From contig JAFKFG010000012.1 of assembly GCA_017307355.1 (NCBI GenBank), positions 62,001-126,000 of the forward strand: a stretch of 64,000 nt of DNA, in the 5' to 3' direction. Under the pieces are notes generated by a model. The model saw only the letters and a list, made by a program, of their open reading frames with translations, was not told the origin of the DNA and did not search any database. Each line of letters starts with the position of its first letter. The first letter of the stretch is position 1. A program made the position numbers and the translations under genes. This document shows, piece by piece, positions 17,160 to 25,592 of this stretch. The stretch comes from Alphaproteobacteria bacterium. Its GTDB lineage: Bacteria; Pseudomonadota; Alphaproteobacteria; Micropepsales; Micropepsaceae.

Positions 17160-18552
17160 AACGCTCCTCTCCACGGTGGCCGCGATCTTATTGGCCGGTT
17201 GCGCGGACGTTCCGCCGCCGCAATTGCCGGCGGGCGATATTCCCAAGGCTTTCGAACAGGCGGATGGCAAGAATGCGCCGCTCTGGCCTGCCCGGGACTG
17301 GTGGAATGGTTTTGGCGATGCCCAGCTTTCCGCCCTGATGACGGCGGCGGAAGCGGGCAACCTGGATATCGCCCAGGCCGTGGCGCGGCTGCGCCAGGCC
17401 GATGCCCGGGCCAAGCAGGCGGGCGCGCCGCTGCTTCCCAGCCTGGGATTGAACGCCAATGTGAACACGCTGTACGGCCAGGCGAAAGGCGCCTCGCTTC
17501 ACGAGACCGATTGGGGCGCCGCGCTGGGCGCCAGCTATGAGCTCGATTTCTGGGGCAAGAATCGCGACGCGCTCCAGTCGGCGGAAGCGGCGCGCGCCGC
17601 CAGCGCGGCGGATCGTGCCACCGTCGGCCTTACGGTTTCGGCCGGGATCGCCGATACATATTTCCAGCTTCTGTCCCTGCGCGAGCGCATGGACATCGCC
17701 CGCGCCAATCTCGCCGCGTCGGAAGAGACGTTGCGCGTGGTGCAGCGGCGTGTGGATGCCGGATACGCGGCAACGTCGGATCTGGCGCAGGAACGCGCGA
17801 ATATGGCCGCCCAGCGCGCCATCCTTCCCGGCCTGGCGCAGCAGGAACTGGAAACCCGTAATGCGCTGGCCCTGCTTCTGGGCCGTCCGCCGGAAGGATT
17901 GGCGGTGACGGGCGCCAGCTTGACAGGCCTGTCGGGCCCGGCGGTGACACCCGGTCTTCCCTCCGAGCTTTTGGCGCGGCGGCCCGATGTGATGGCCGCC
18001 GAAGCCAATCTGGCGGCCGCCCATGCCGATCTGGCCGCCGCCCGCACCGCTTTCTTGCCCGACATCACGCTGACCGCCAATGGCGGCGTGGCTTACCCGG
18101 CGCTGGCGGCCGCTATCGATACCTTGCCGGGCACCGGCCTGGCGGCCGGCATCGGCGCTTCGCTGGTGCAATCGATCTTCGACAATGGGAAAATCCAGGG
18201 CCGCATCGATGAAACCAAGGCCCGCGAGGAGGAATTGCTCGCCGCCTATCGCGCCGCCGCCATCGCCGCCTTTTCCGATGTCGAGAATGCCCTGGGCAAT
18301 ATCGCGCACCTGGCGGATCAGGAAGCGGCGCTGCGCGAGCAGGTTGCCCAGGCGGAAAAAGTGCTGGCGGCGGCGCGCCGCAAATATGGCGCGGGCTATG
18401 CCGATTTCCTGGTCGTGACGGATGCGGAGCGGACCTTGAATACTGCCCGGGATCAGCGTGCGGATATTCATCGCGCCCGGCTGGTCGCGCTGGTGACGCT
18501 CTACAAGGCGCTTGGCGGCGGATGGACGCGTACCGCCGCGAACGCGCCTTAA
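17152..18552 (+). CDS. NodT/TolC-family outer-membrane efflux lipoprotein
   Basis: This 466-residue protein has a lipoprotein signal (lipobox LAGC, Cys at 17) and two OEP repeats of long amphipathic helices rich in Ala, Arg and Gln. DWWNGFGDAQLSALM near the start and PSELLARRPDVMAAEANLAAAHADL in mid-protein (about residues 266-290) are family signatures. It overlaps the pump gene by 8 bp and ends tail to tail with the sensor kinase gene, sharing TTAA. It forms the outer-membrane duct of the tripartite pump. Confidence 0.88.
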   Translation: MRKTLLSTVAAILLAGCADVPPPQLPAGDIPKAFEQADGKNAPLWPARDWWNGFGDAQLSALMTAAEAGNLDIAQAVARLRQADARAKQAGAPLLPSLGLNANVNTLYGQAKGASLHETDWGAALGASYELDFWGKNRDALQSAEAARAASAADRATVGLTVSAGIADTYFQLLSLRERMDIARANLAASEETLRVVQRRVDAGYAATSDLAQERANMAAQRAILPGLAQQELETRNALALLLGRPPEGLAVTGASLTGLSGPAVTPGLPSELLARRPDVMAAEANLAAAHADLAAARTAFLPDITLTANGGVAYPALAAAIDTLPGTGLAAGIGASLVQSIFDNGKIQGRIDETKAREEELLAAYRAAAIAAFSDVENALGNIAHLADQEAALREQVAQAEKVLAAARRKYGAGYADFLVVTDAERTLNTARDQRADIHRARLVALVTLYKALGGGWTRTAANAP

Positions 18553-19904
18553 GCGCCGTCCATATTGCCGGGAAAACGGAGCGAAATCGCAAAGCCCCGC
18601 CCGGGCTGGGATTCGATGGCGATCGAGGCGCCATGCAGCTCGGCGATCGCCGCCACCAGCGGCAGTCCCAGCCCATAGCCGGGCCGGGTCCGGCTCGCTT
18701 CCAGGCGATAGAAGCGCTGAAACAGCTTGGGATGCTCATCCGGCGGAACGCCGGGACCGTCGTCGCTGATCGTCACCACCGCTTCTCCGTTTCGATGGGC
18801 GAGGCTGACCGTCACGATGGTTCCGGCCGGCGTATGCAGGATCGCGTTTTCGATCAGGTTGGAGAAAGCCTGGGTGAGAAGCTCCCGGTCGCCGAGGATG
18901 GTGACGGGATCACCCGGCGCCAGGCTCAAATGATGACGCGCGTCTTCCGCCACCGGGCCGAACACATCGCCCAGCCGCGTCAGAAGGCCGGACAGGTCCA
19001 GCGGCGCGAAATTGGCGCGCCGCGCGCCGCCTTCGATCTGGGCGATGCGGAGCAAGGCACTGAACAAAGCCAGGATATCGTCCGATGCGGCGATGGCTGC
19101 TTCCAGGGCCTGGTCGTAATCCTCGACCTTACTGGACTGATCGCGGGCTCGTTCCAGGCGGTGGCGCAGATGCGTCACCGGCGTGCGCAGATCATGGGCG
19201 ATGTCGCTGGTGATCTGTTTCAGATTGTCCATCAGCGCCGCGATACGGTCCAGCATGGCGTTGATGGTTTCCGAAAGCCGGTCGAGTTCGTCTTCGGTGC
19301 CGCGCACGGAAATGCGGCTGGCCAGGTTGCCCGCCATGATGGCGCGGCAGGTGGTGACGATCTCGTCGGTGCGGCGCAGGAAGGTTCGGCTGACGATCGT
19401 GCCGCCCAGAAGCGCCAGCGCCAGCGCGCCCGCGAAAATCCAGATCAAGGTCCGCAGGATGCGCTGGCGTGCCATCTGCGTGGCGCGAAGATCGCTGCCG
19501 GCGAAGACATACAGGCCGGGCGCGACGAAGGCGCCCACGCCCAGAATGGCGCGTCCGGCGGCGGCGGGATGGGGAAATTCGATGACGCCGGTCAAGGCCT
19601 GCATCGGAGGCAGATTGCCGGCCAGCTTTTCCGAACCGTTCCGCTGCAGCAGGAAGAAATCGGACGCGCCCGGCGAGGCCATGCGCTGGCCGACCACTTC
19701 GCTGGCTTCCCTTACGCCCTGGGTGCGGTAGCCGTCCTTGACCGAACCGATATCGGCATTGGCGAATTGCACGATCTGGCTGCGCAATTCCTGGTCGACG
19801 ACCGCAAGCGTGACGATGGCCAGCGCTGCCGCGGATATTGCGAAAATGGCGACAAAGATCGCCGCGATGCGAAATCCTTCAGTGTGAAAGATCCTAATCC
19901 GCAC
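18549..19904 (-). CDS. Sensor histidine kinase of the efflux operon
   Basis: This 451-residue kinase has an N-terminal membrane helix (11-35), a periplasmic sensor segment of about 110 residues, a second helix (150-172), a HAMP domain (175-228), a dimerisation domain with phospho-acceptor H237 (SDIAHDLRTP), and an HATPase domain with the N box (NLIENAILHTP), G1 box (DDGPGVP) and G2 box (GYGLGLPLV). It starts with GTG and overlaps the response regulator gene by 11 bp. It converges on the efflux operon, so metal- or toxin-responsive control of those genes is likely. Confidence 0.88.
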   Translation of the reverse strand: MRIRIFHTEGFRIAAIFVAIFAISAAALAIVTLAVVDQELRSQIVQFANADIGSVKDGYRTQGVREASEVVGQRMASPGASDFFLLQRNGSEKLAGNLPPMQALTGVIEFPHPAAAGRAILGVGAFVAPGLYVFAGSDLRATQMARQRILRTLIWIFAGALALALLGGTIVSRTFLRRTDEIVTTCRAIMAGNLASRISVRGTEDELDRLSETINAMLDRIAALMDNLKQITSDIAHDLRTPVTHLRHRLERARDQSSKVEDYDQALEAAIAASDDILALFSALLRIAQIEGGARRANFAPLDLSGLLTRLGDVFGPVAEDARHHLSLAPGDPVTILGDRELLTQAFSNLIENAILHTPAGTIVTVSLAHRNGEAVVTISDDGPGVPPDEHPKLFQRFYRLEASRTRPGYGLGLPLVAAIAELHGASIAIESQPGRGFAISLRFPGNMDGA

Positions 19905-20565
19905 GCAAAATATATCCGTTGCCGCGGATGGTGTGAATCAGCTCGCGCGTATATCCCCGGTCCATCTTGCCGCGCAACCGGCTCATATGCGTCTCCACGA
20001 TGTTGGTGCGCGGGTCGAAATGCAGATCCCAGACATTCTCCAGGAGCATGCTGCGGGTGACCACGCGCCCGGCATTGCGCAGCATATATTCCAGGAGGCG
20101 GAATTCCTGCGGTTGAAGCTCGATGGGCTTGTCGCCGCGATGAACGGCGCGGCGGATCAAATCCATTTCCAGATCGCCGGCCCGCAGCGTCACGGGCGGA
20201 CCCGATTCGCCGCGCCGGGTGATGGCGTTGATGCGCGCCACAAGTTCGGCAAGTGCGAAAGGCTTGGTGAGATAATCGTCGCCGCCGACATTGAGCCCCG
20301 CGACCCGGTCGTCGATCCCGCTCATGGTGGTGAGAAACAGGACGGGGGTCTGGCAGCCTTCGGTCCTCAGCTGCCGCACCAGGTTGAGGCCGTCCAGGCC
20401 GGGCAGCATCCTGTCCACGATCAGGGCCGTGTGCTGGCCGCCGCGCGCCGAGGCAAGCCCGTCCGGCCCGTTGCGGCTTTCTTCCACCTCGTGGCCATGG
20501 GCGCGCAAGGCATGGCAGATATGGTCGGCGGTTTCCGGATCGTCTTCGATCAGTAATATTTTCAT
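19894..20565 (-). CDS. OmpR-family response regulator
   Basis: This 223-residue regulator has a receiver domain with acidic pocket ED at 8-9, phospho-acceptor D51 (ALIVDRMLPGLDG) and the conserved Lys in LTKPFAL. A winged-helix DNA-binding domain follows with the RLLEYMLRNAGRVVTRSMLLENVW and HMSRLRGKMDRG segments. The ATG at 20565 begins the canonical MKILLIEDD; an upstream start at 20601 would add an uncharacteristic 12-residue leader. It is cotranscribed with the histidine kinase and most resembles CusR/QseB-type regulators. Confidence 0.9.
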   Translation of the reverse strand: MKILLIEDDPETADHICHALRAHGHEVEESRNGPDGLASARGGQHTALIVDRMLPGLDGLNLVRQLRTEGCQTPVLFLTTMSGIDDRVAGLNVGGDDYLTKPFALAELVARINAITRRGESGPPVTLRAGDLEMDLIRRAVHRGDKPIELQPQEFRLLEYMLRNAGRVVTRSMLLENVWDLHFDPRTNIVETHMSRLRGKMDRGYTRELIHTIRGNGYILRAD

Positions 20566-20778
20566 GTTGTCATTGTTCCGGCCCGGGACGTCCGCTGGCA
20601 AGAGCGCAGTTTGTCAAAGGGATGGATTTGCCGCCGCCAGACGTTGATTTTTCGTATAGCCGGCGTCACCGGACCGACAAACCCGCATGCGATGGACCGC
20701 GCCCATAAGGGGATACATCCAGCGCATTCCGCGCCAGGCGTTTTCGCGAAACAGGCGGAAACGTCCATGAATTTGCTC

Positions 20779-20800
20779 GTCCCCTTCGTAACGAGGGGAC
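20779..20800 (+). promoter_or_regulatory. Hairpin holding the Shine-Dalgarno of the TonB receptor gene
   Basis: GTCCCCT (20779-20785) pairs perfectly with AGGGGAC (20794-20800) around an 8-base loop. The 3' arm is the AGGGGA ribosome-binding site, 6 bases before the ATG at 20807. The fold would hide the ribosome site, so translation of the receptor may be regulated. The upstream 241-bp spacer (20566-20806) holds the divergent promoters; I see no clear operator in it. Confidence 0.5.
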
Positions 20801-20806
20801 TATTTC

Positions 20807-23200
20807 ATGTCGAGGATTTCCGCCCGCCTGAACGGCACGGTTGCCACTTTGGCCTTGTTCGCCGGTGCCTTGCTGGCCGCGCCCGCCGCAGCCCAGCAAC
20901 TGGCGGCCAATGACGCGGCGCCGGAAACCGTCGTGGTCAGCGGCACGGCCTTCAATCCGGATACCGCGCCCGCGAAGTCCTCGCTGGAGACGATGGAGCC
21001 GCAGACCATCATCAACCGTTCCTATATCGAGGATTCGGTTTCCGATACCGCCGACTACACCACCATCCTGGCCATTGCCCCCGGCATGACCGGCTTCGAC
21101 GTCAACGGTCCGGGCCTGTCCGATGGCGGCGTCAAGAACACCATGCGCGGCCTGCCGGACGGCAGCTACGGCATGAGCTTTGACGGCATCCCCTTCGGTG
21201 ACAGCAACGGCCCCAGCCATCATTCCCAATCCTATTTCCCCGCCACCACCATCGGCAGCATTCTGGTGGACCGCGGTCCGGGCAATGCGGGGACGCTGGG
21301 CGCCGCTACCTTCGGCGGCAATATCAGCTTGTTCTCCGACACGCTCACCTCGGACAACAAGAACAAGGTCTCGGCGACTGCCGGTAGCTGGGGCACCACC
21401 ATGTTCAACGCCAACACGCAGACGGGCGATTTCGAGCTGTTGGGCCTCACCAGCCGTGCCATGATCAACTATCAGGCCACCAACTCCAGCGGCTACATCA
21501 GCTATCAGAGCAGCGCGGCCAAGAATATTCTGATCAAGACCGAAACCGATCTGGGCGGCAATTGGACCCTGACATCGTTCGCGAACTACAATGCGCTGTT
21601 CCAGAACCTCAACGACAATGCGGGCATCACCCCGGCGCAGGTCATCGCTTTCGGCAAGAATTACGGCCTGCAGATCACCAATCCGAACGCCGGCAATTAC
21701 AAGGACTACAACCATGTCCACAAGAAGACGGACATGGAATATCTGCGTCTGCAAGGCCATCTCTGGGAAGGCCTGTCCATCGACGACACTTTCTATACCT
21801 ACGCTTATGTGAACAAGACGATGAGCACCACGTCGGTGCAGCAGACCGCGGCCGACATCGCCGGTGGCATCACCGAAGGCAATGGCACCATCGTGAATGG
21901 CGTTGTCTTCAAGAATGATGTGCCCGGCTACACCAAGCAGAATGCGTTCCGCATGTGGGGCAATATTTTCCGCGCCTCGCAGGATTTCGATTTCGGCTGG
22001 CTGAGCGGCCAGTTCCGTGCCGGCCTGTGGTGGGAAAATTCCGCGTCGCAGCGCCGCCGTTTCGATTATGACGCCACCAAGTGCCTGGCCGCGGGCTGCT
22101 ATCCCTGGCACGATCAGACATTCGCCGATTCCCGCCTCTACAACGATCCCAAGAAGCCGGGTGCTGTGGTCGCGACGCCCACTTCGGCGCCTTATGCCGG
22201 CGGCTTCTATGAATATGAAGAGCACAGCAACTGGGACCAGTATCAGCCCTTCTTCGAGTTGGAACTGCGTCCGACGGACGATCTGACGATCACGCCCGGC
22301 TTCAAATATGTGAACTGGTCGCGCAGCGTGGCCGCGCCGCTGGAACAGAAGACCAAGCCGGTGGTTCCCGTCTTTGCGGGCTTCACCACCACCCGCGATC
22401 TTCCCTTCGTGATGGCCAATTACAAGCTGCAGCCCAGCTGGAGCGTTTATGCCCAGTATGCGCAAGGCATCTATGTTCCGGACATCAGCGCCTTCGAGCA
22501 ATCCAAGCCGACCACGGCCTTCCCCAAGGCTCAGACCACGACCAACTATCAGATCGGCACGGTCTATTACGCCGACAAATTCACTTTCGACGCCGACATC
22601 TATTACATCGGGGTGAACAACAATATCAGCTTCCAACCCTGCAACCAGGCGCCCTTCTCTGGGTCGGCCGGCGAGACTTGCGCGCTCAATACCGGCACGG
22701 CCTTCTACAAGGGCATCGAAGGCGAAGGCACTTATGCGCTCGATGACGTGTTGGAAGGCCTCAGCGTCTTCCTCAACGGGTCGGTGGGAACGGCCAAGTC
22801 GGGCGGCAAGTGGCTGAAGCAGGCGCCGATGTGGACTTCGGCGCAAGGCATTTTCTACAAGTCCGGTGCCTGGAAGCTTTCGCTGATCGACAAGGTCGTC
22901 GGCCAGCAATATTCCGATAATGCCGATACGCTTTTCTACAAGTTGGGCGCCTATACCAACCTGGACTTCAAGGGCAGCTATACGGTCGGTCCGCTCGAAT
23001 TCGGGCTCGGCATCTCCAATGTGCTCAATTCCCGCGATCTGGGCGCCGTCAGCATCAACGACAAGAACACCAGCTTGGGCAACAGCGGCGCGACGCCGGC
23101 CGCCAATGTCTATGATGTCGCCAACCGTCAAAACAGCCTGGATCAATATTCCTACAAGCCGGAACGGGGCTATCAGGTCACCGTCAAAGTGCGGTTCTGA
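20807..23200 (+). CDS. TonB-dependent outer-membrane receptor
   Basis: This 797-residue receptor has a signal peptide (about residues 1-29, ending AAPAAAQQ), a plug domain with MRGLPDGSYGMSFDGIPF and DRGPGNAGTLGAATFGG (about residues 105-170), and a C-terminal 22-strand barrel of alternating aromatic and polar residues that ends in the expected Phe (VKVRF). No clear TonB box and no neighbouring FecI/FecR or SusD gene is seen. A phytase-like exported esterase follows after about 100 bp. Receptor plus phosphoesterase-like partner suggests uptake of a phosphorylated or metal-chelating compound, but the ligand is unknown. Confidence 0.88.
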   Translation: MSRISARLNGTVATLALFAGALLAAPAAAQQLAANDAAPETVVVSGTAFNPDTAPAKSSLETMEPQTIINRSYIEDSVSDTADYTTILAIAPGMTGFDVNGPGLSDGGVKNTMRGLPDGSYGMSFDGIPFGDSNGPSHHSQSYFPATTIGSILVDRGPGNAGTLGAATFGGNISLFSDTLTSDNKNKVSATAGSWGTTMFNANTQTGDFELLGLTSRAMINYQATNSSGYISYQSSAAKNILIKTETDLGGNWTLTSFANYNALFQNLNDNAGITPAQVIAFGKNYGLQITNPNAGNYKDYNHVHKKTDMEYLRLQGHLWEGLSIDDTFYTYAYVNKTMSTTSVQQTAADIAGGITEGNGTIVNGVVFKNDVPGYTKQNAFRMWGNIFRASQDFDFGWLSGQFRAGLWWENSASQRRRFDYDATKCLAAGCYPWHDQTFADSRLYNDPKKPGAVVATPTSAPYAGGFYEYEEHSNWDQYQPFFELELRPTDDLTITPGFKYVNWSRSVAAPLEQKTKPVVPVFAGFTTTRDLPFVMANYKLQPSWSVYAQYAQGIYVPDISAFEQSKPTTAFPKAQTTTNYQIGTVYYADKFTFDADIYYIGVNNNISFQPCNQAPFSGSAGETCALNTGTAFYKGIEGEGTYALDDVLEGLSVFLNGSVGTAKSGGKWLKQAPMWTSAQGIFYKSGAWKLSLIDKVVGQQYSDNADTLFYKLGAYTNLDFKGSYTVGPLEFGLGISNVLNSRDLGAVSINDKNTSLGNSGATPAANVYDVANRQNSLDQYSYKPERGYQVTVKVRF

Positions 23201-23303
23201 GGTTATGGGGGGCGATGGCCAAAATCCCCTGGCCGTCGTAACCGTGGCGCTTTGCCCATCCGGGCAGGGCGCTGCGGCTCAGCCTGTTTTGAAAGACTTC
23301 TTC

Positions 23304-24689
23304 ATGCGCAAACTGGCTCTCGCTTTTGCTCTTGTCGCGGCCGTGCCGGTGTCCGCTTCCGCCGCTGAACTGGTCGCGGCGACCCGTATTTCTTCGGACG
23401 CACGTGACAGCCGGAACGAAACTCTGGGCGGCATCGGGTCCGGCATGGCGCTGGTTCCGGGCAGTTGGGCAAAAAGCGGCAACGGATACGGGGCGCGCCT
23501 GGCCATGTTGCCGGACCGGGGCTGGAACACCGAAGGCACCAGCGACTACCGGGCCCGGCTGCAGATGTTCGACGTCGTTTTGACGCCGAAGCTCGGCGAT
23601 GGCCATGAAGACGGCCTGGTGCTGACCTATCGCAAGACATTGTTGTTGTCGGATGCGGACGGCAAGCCCACCACCGGGCTCGATCCGGCGGCTGCTCGCG
23701 CCGCGAAAGGCGTGATGCCGGAATTGCCGGTTGCCGCCAATGGCCGTGTGAGCATGGACAGCGAAGCGGTCGCGGTGCTGCCCGGCGGCGGTGCCTGGGT
23801 CTGCGACGAATATGGCCCCTATATTTATCGGTTCGACAAAGGGGGGCGCATGACCGGGGCGATCCGTCCGCCCGATGCTTTCATTCCGGTTCTGCAGGGA
23901 AAGGAAAGCTTCTCCGCCAACAGCCCGCCGCATGGCGAGCATTACGATCTGGGCAATCCCGAGAGCGGCCGCCAGGACAATCAGGGCCTGGAAGGCATGG
24001 GCCTCACGCCGGACGGCAAATATCTCTTCGCAGTGAACCAGAGTGCGTTGGTCCAGGATCTGGATCCCGCGGCGGTCAAGACTTCGCGTCGCCACGTCCG
24101 GCTTCTGCAATATGACCTTTCGGGCCGCGCGCCCCGCCTGGTGCATGAATATGTGATCGCGCTTCCGCTCTATGACGGCAATCTGGTGGCGGCCCAGAGC
24201 GAACTTCTGGTGCTTGACGATCACCGGCTGCTTCTGTTGTGCCGCGACAGCGGCGGCGGGTTCACCGGCAAGCGTGATGCTTCGCGCTTCCGGAGCGTCA
24301 TGATGGTGAATCTGGAAGGCGCGACCGACATTGCCGGCCGGTTCGACGGCCGGGGCGATTCCGTCGCGCCCAAGGGCGTGCTGCGCCCGGATATCGTTTC
24401 GGCCGGCCTGACCACCGTGCTGGACATGAACGACAATGCCCAGCTGAGCCGCTTTGGCCTGCACAATGGCGCGCCCAACGACAGCCGCGATCTTTATGAG
24501 AAATGGGAAAGCATGGCGTTGGCGCCTGCGCTCGATCCCAAGGCGCCGGATGATTTCTTTCTTTTCGTCGGCAGCGACAATGATTTCATCACCCAGCACG
24601 GCATGATGGCCGGCAAGCCCTATGCCGACGGGTCGGGCGCAAATGTGGACAGCCTGATCCTGGTCTATCGGGTAACGCTGGGCCGATAG
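23304..24689 (+). CDS. Exported esterase-like/phytase-like beta-propeller protein
   Basis: This 461-residue protein has a clear signal peptide (MRKLALAFALVAAVPVSASA) and matches the esterase-like activity of phytase family (PF13449 type). Conserved features visible are MDSEAVAVLPGGGAWVCDEYGPYIYRFD, GRQDNQGLEGMGLTPDGKYLF and DDFFLFVGSDNDFIT near the end. Many members are predicted Ca-dependent propellers of unknown substrate, and some hydrolyse phosphate esters. It follows the TonB receptor on the same strand, so it may process the receptor's ligand in the periplasm. The upstream 100 bp contain no obvious terminator, so the two may be one operon. Confidence 0.72.
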   Translation: MRKLALAFALVAAVPVSASAAELVAATRISSDARDSRNETLGGIGSGMALVPGSWAKSGNGYGARLAMLPDRGWNTEGTSDYRARLQMFDVVLTPKLGDGHEDGLVLTYRKTLLLSDADGKPTTGLDPAAARAAKGVMPELPVAANGRVSMDSEAVAVLPGGGAWVCDEYGPYIYRFDKGGRMTGAIRPPDAFIPVLQGKESFSANSPPHGEHYDLGNPESGRQDNQGLEGMGLTPDGKYLFAVNQSALVQDLDPAAVKTSRRHVRLLQYDLSGRAPRLVHEYVIALPLYDGNLVAAQSELLVLDDHRLLLLCRDSGGGFTGKRDASRFRSVMMVNLEGATDIAGRFDGRGDSVAPKGVLRPDIVSAGLTTVLDMNDNAQLSRFGLHNGAPNDSRDLYEKWESMALAPALDPKAPDDFFLFVGSDNDFITQHGMMAGKPYADGSGANVDSLILVYRVTLGR

Positions 24690-24832
24690 CGCCTTGCCGG
24701 CGGCGATGGCGCCCGGGTGCCGCGCGGGCGCTTGCCGTCGCCATTGGTATTTGTCCGGCACTTTCATAAGCTCGCGGAACAATCATGCCCGGCGGGCCGA
24801 TCACTCGCCCGGGCGCTGGTATCGGGCGGACG

Positions 24833-25468
24833 ATGAGCAAATCCAGGAAGCTTTGGGACATTTCCCAGCCCTTGCGCCCGGCGCTTCCGGTCTGGCCGGG
24901 CGATACGGCGTTCATGGCACGGCAGCGCTGGACCCATGGCGATGGCAGTCCCGTGAATGTGGCTTCCATCACGCTTTCCACCCATTCGGGCGCCCATGCC
25001 GACGCGCCACTGCATTACGATCCCGCCGGCCTGCCTATCGAAGCGGTGTCGCTGGAGCCTTATCTGGGGCCGTGCCGGGTGGTGGATGCGCGCGGATGCG
25101 GCGCCGCGATCGGCGCCGATCTGGTGGATGCCCATTGGAGTTCCGGCGTCACCCGCATGCTGTTCCGCACATTCGACCGCTTTCCCATGGAACACTGGCC
25201 GGAGAATTTCACCGCTGTCAGCGCCGAGGCGATCCAAGCCCTCAGCGCCCATGGCGTGGTGCTGGTGGGCCTCGATTCGCCGTCGCTCGATCCGGAAACG
25301 TCCAAGACCATGGACGCGCATCTGGCGGTGCCGCATGACATGCGGATTCTGGAGGGGCTGGTTCTGGATCACGTCCCCCCCGGCGATTACGAGCTGATCG
25401 CGCTGCCGCTTCCCCTGGCGGGCCTGGATGCTTCGCCCGTGCGAGCCGTCCTCAGGGAACTGGATTGA
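24833..25468 (+). CDS. kynB: Kynurenine formamidase (arylformamidase)
   Basis: This 211-residue cyclase-family metal hydrolase begins KLWDISQPLRPALPVWPGD, the KynB hallmark, and carries the metal-binding HSGAHADAPLH motif (H51, H55, D57, H61). It hydrolyses N-formyl-L-kynurenine to kynurenine and formate. The ATG at 24833 gives the canonical length; the frame is open from 24785 but the extra residues are not family-like. The amino-acid permease and kynureninase follow on the same strand, which confirms the pathway. Tryptophan 2,3-dioxygenase (kynA) is not within the window. Confidence 0.92.
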   Translation: MSKSRKLWDISQPLRPALPVWPGDTAFMARQRWTHGDGSPVNVASITLSTHSGAHADAPLHYDPAGLPIEAVSLEPYLGPCRVVDARGCGAAIGADLVDAHWSSGVTRMLFRTFDRFPMEHWPENFTAVSAEAIQALSAHGVVLVGLDSPSLDPETSKTMDAHLAVPHDMRILEGLVLDHVPPGDYELIALPLPLAGLDASPVRAVLRELD

Positions 25469-25524
25469 CGCCGCCCGCCGCAGTTCACATTGTTCGTGCG
25501 GGGAGCTAGGCTCGCCGGGGAAAT

Positions 25525-25534
25525 AGTTTAAACT
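25525..25534. promoter_or_regulatory. Palindrome upstream of the permease-kynU pair
   Basis: AGTTTAAACT is a perfect 10-bp palindrome in an AT-rich patch of an otherwise GC-rich 124-bp spacer between kynB and the permease gene, about 60 bp before the GTG start. The ATAGTTT arm also occurs in the hpd operator at 42951. It may be a regulator site controlling permease-kynU separately from kynB. No matching regulator is identified. Confidence 0.35.
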
Positions 25535-25592
25535 TCGAATATGTTGGCGGGTGGGGGTGTGCCCGCATCCGGAGAGGTCAGGGGGCAATCCC

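Noticed and set aside
20666..23146. An 826-codon minus-strand open frame opposite the TonB receptor gene
   Set aside because: No recognisable motif, atypical composition, and the plus-strand frame has signal peptide, plug, barrel and terminal Phe.
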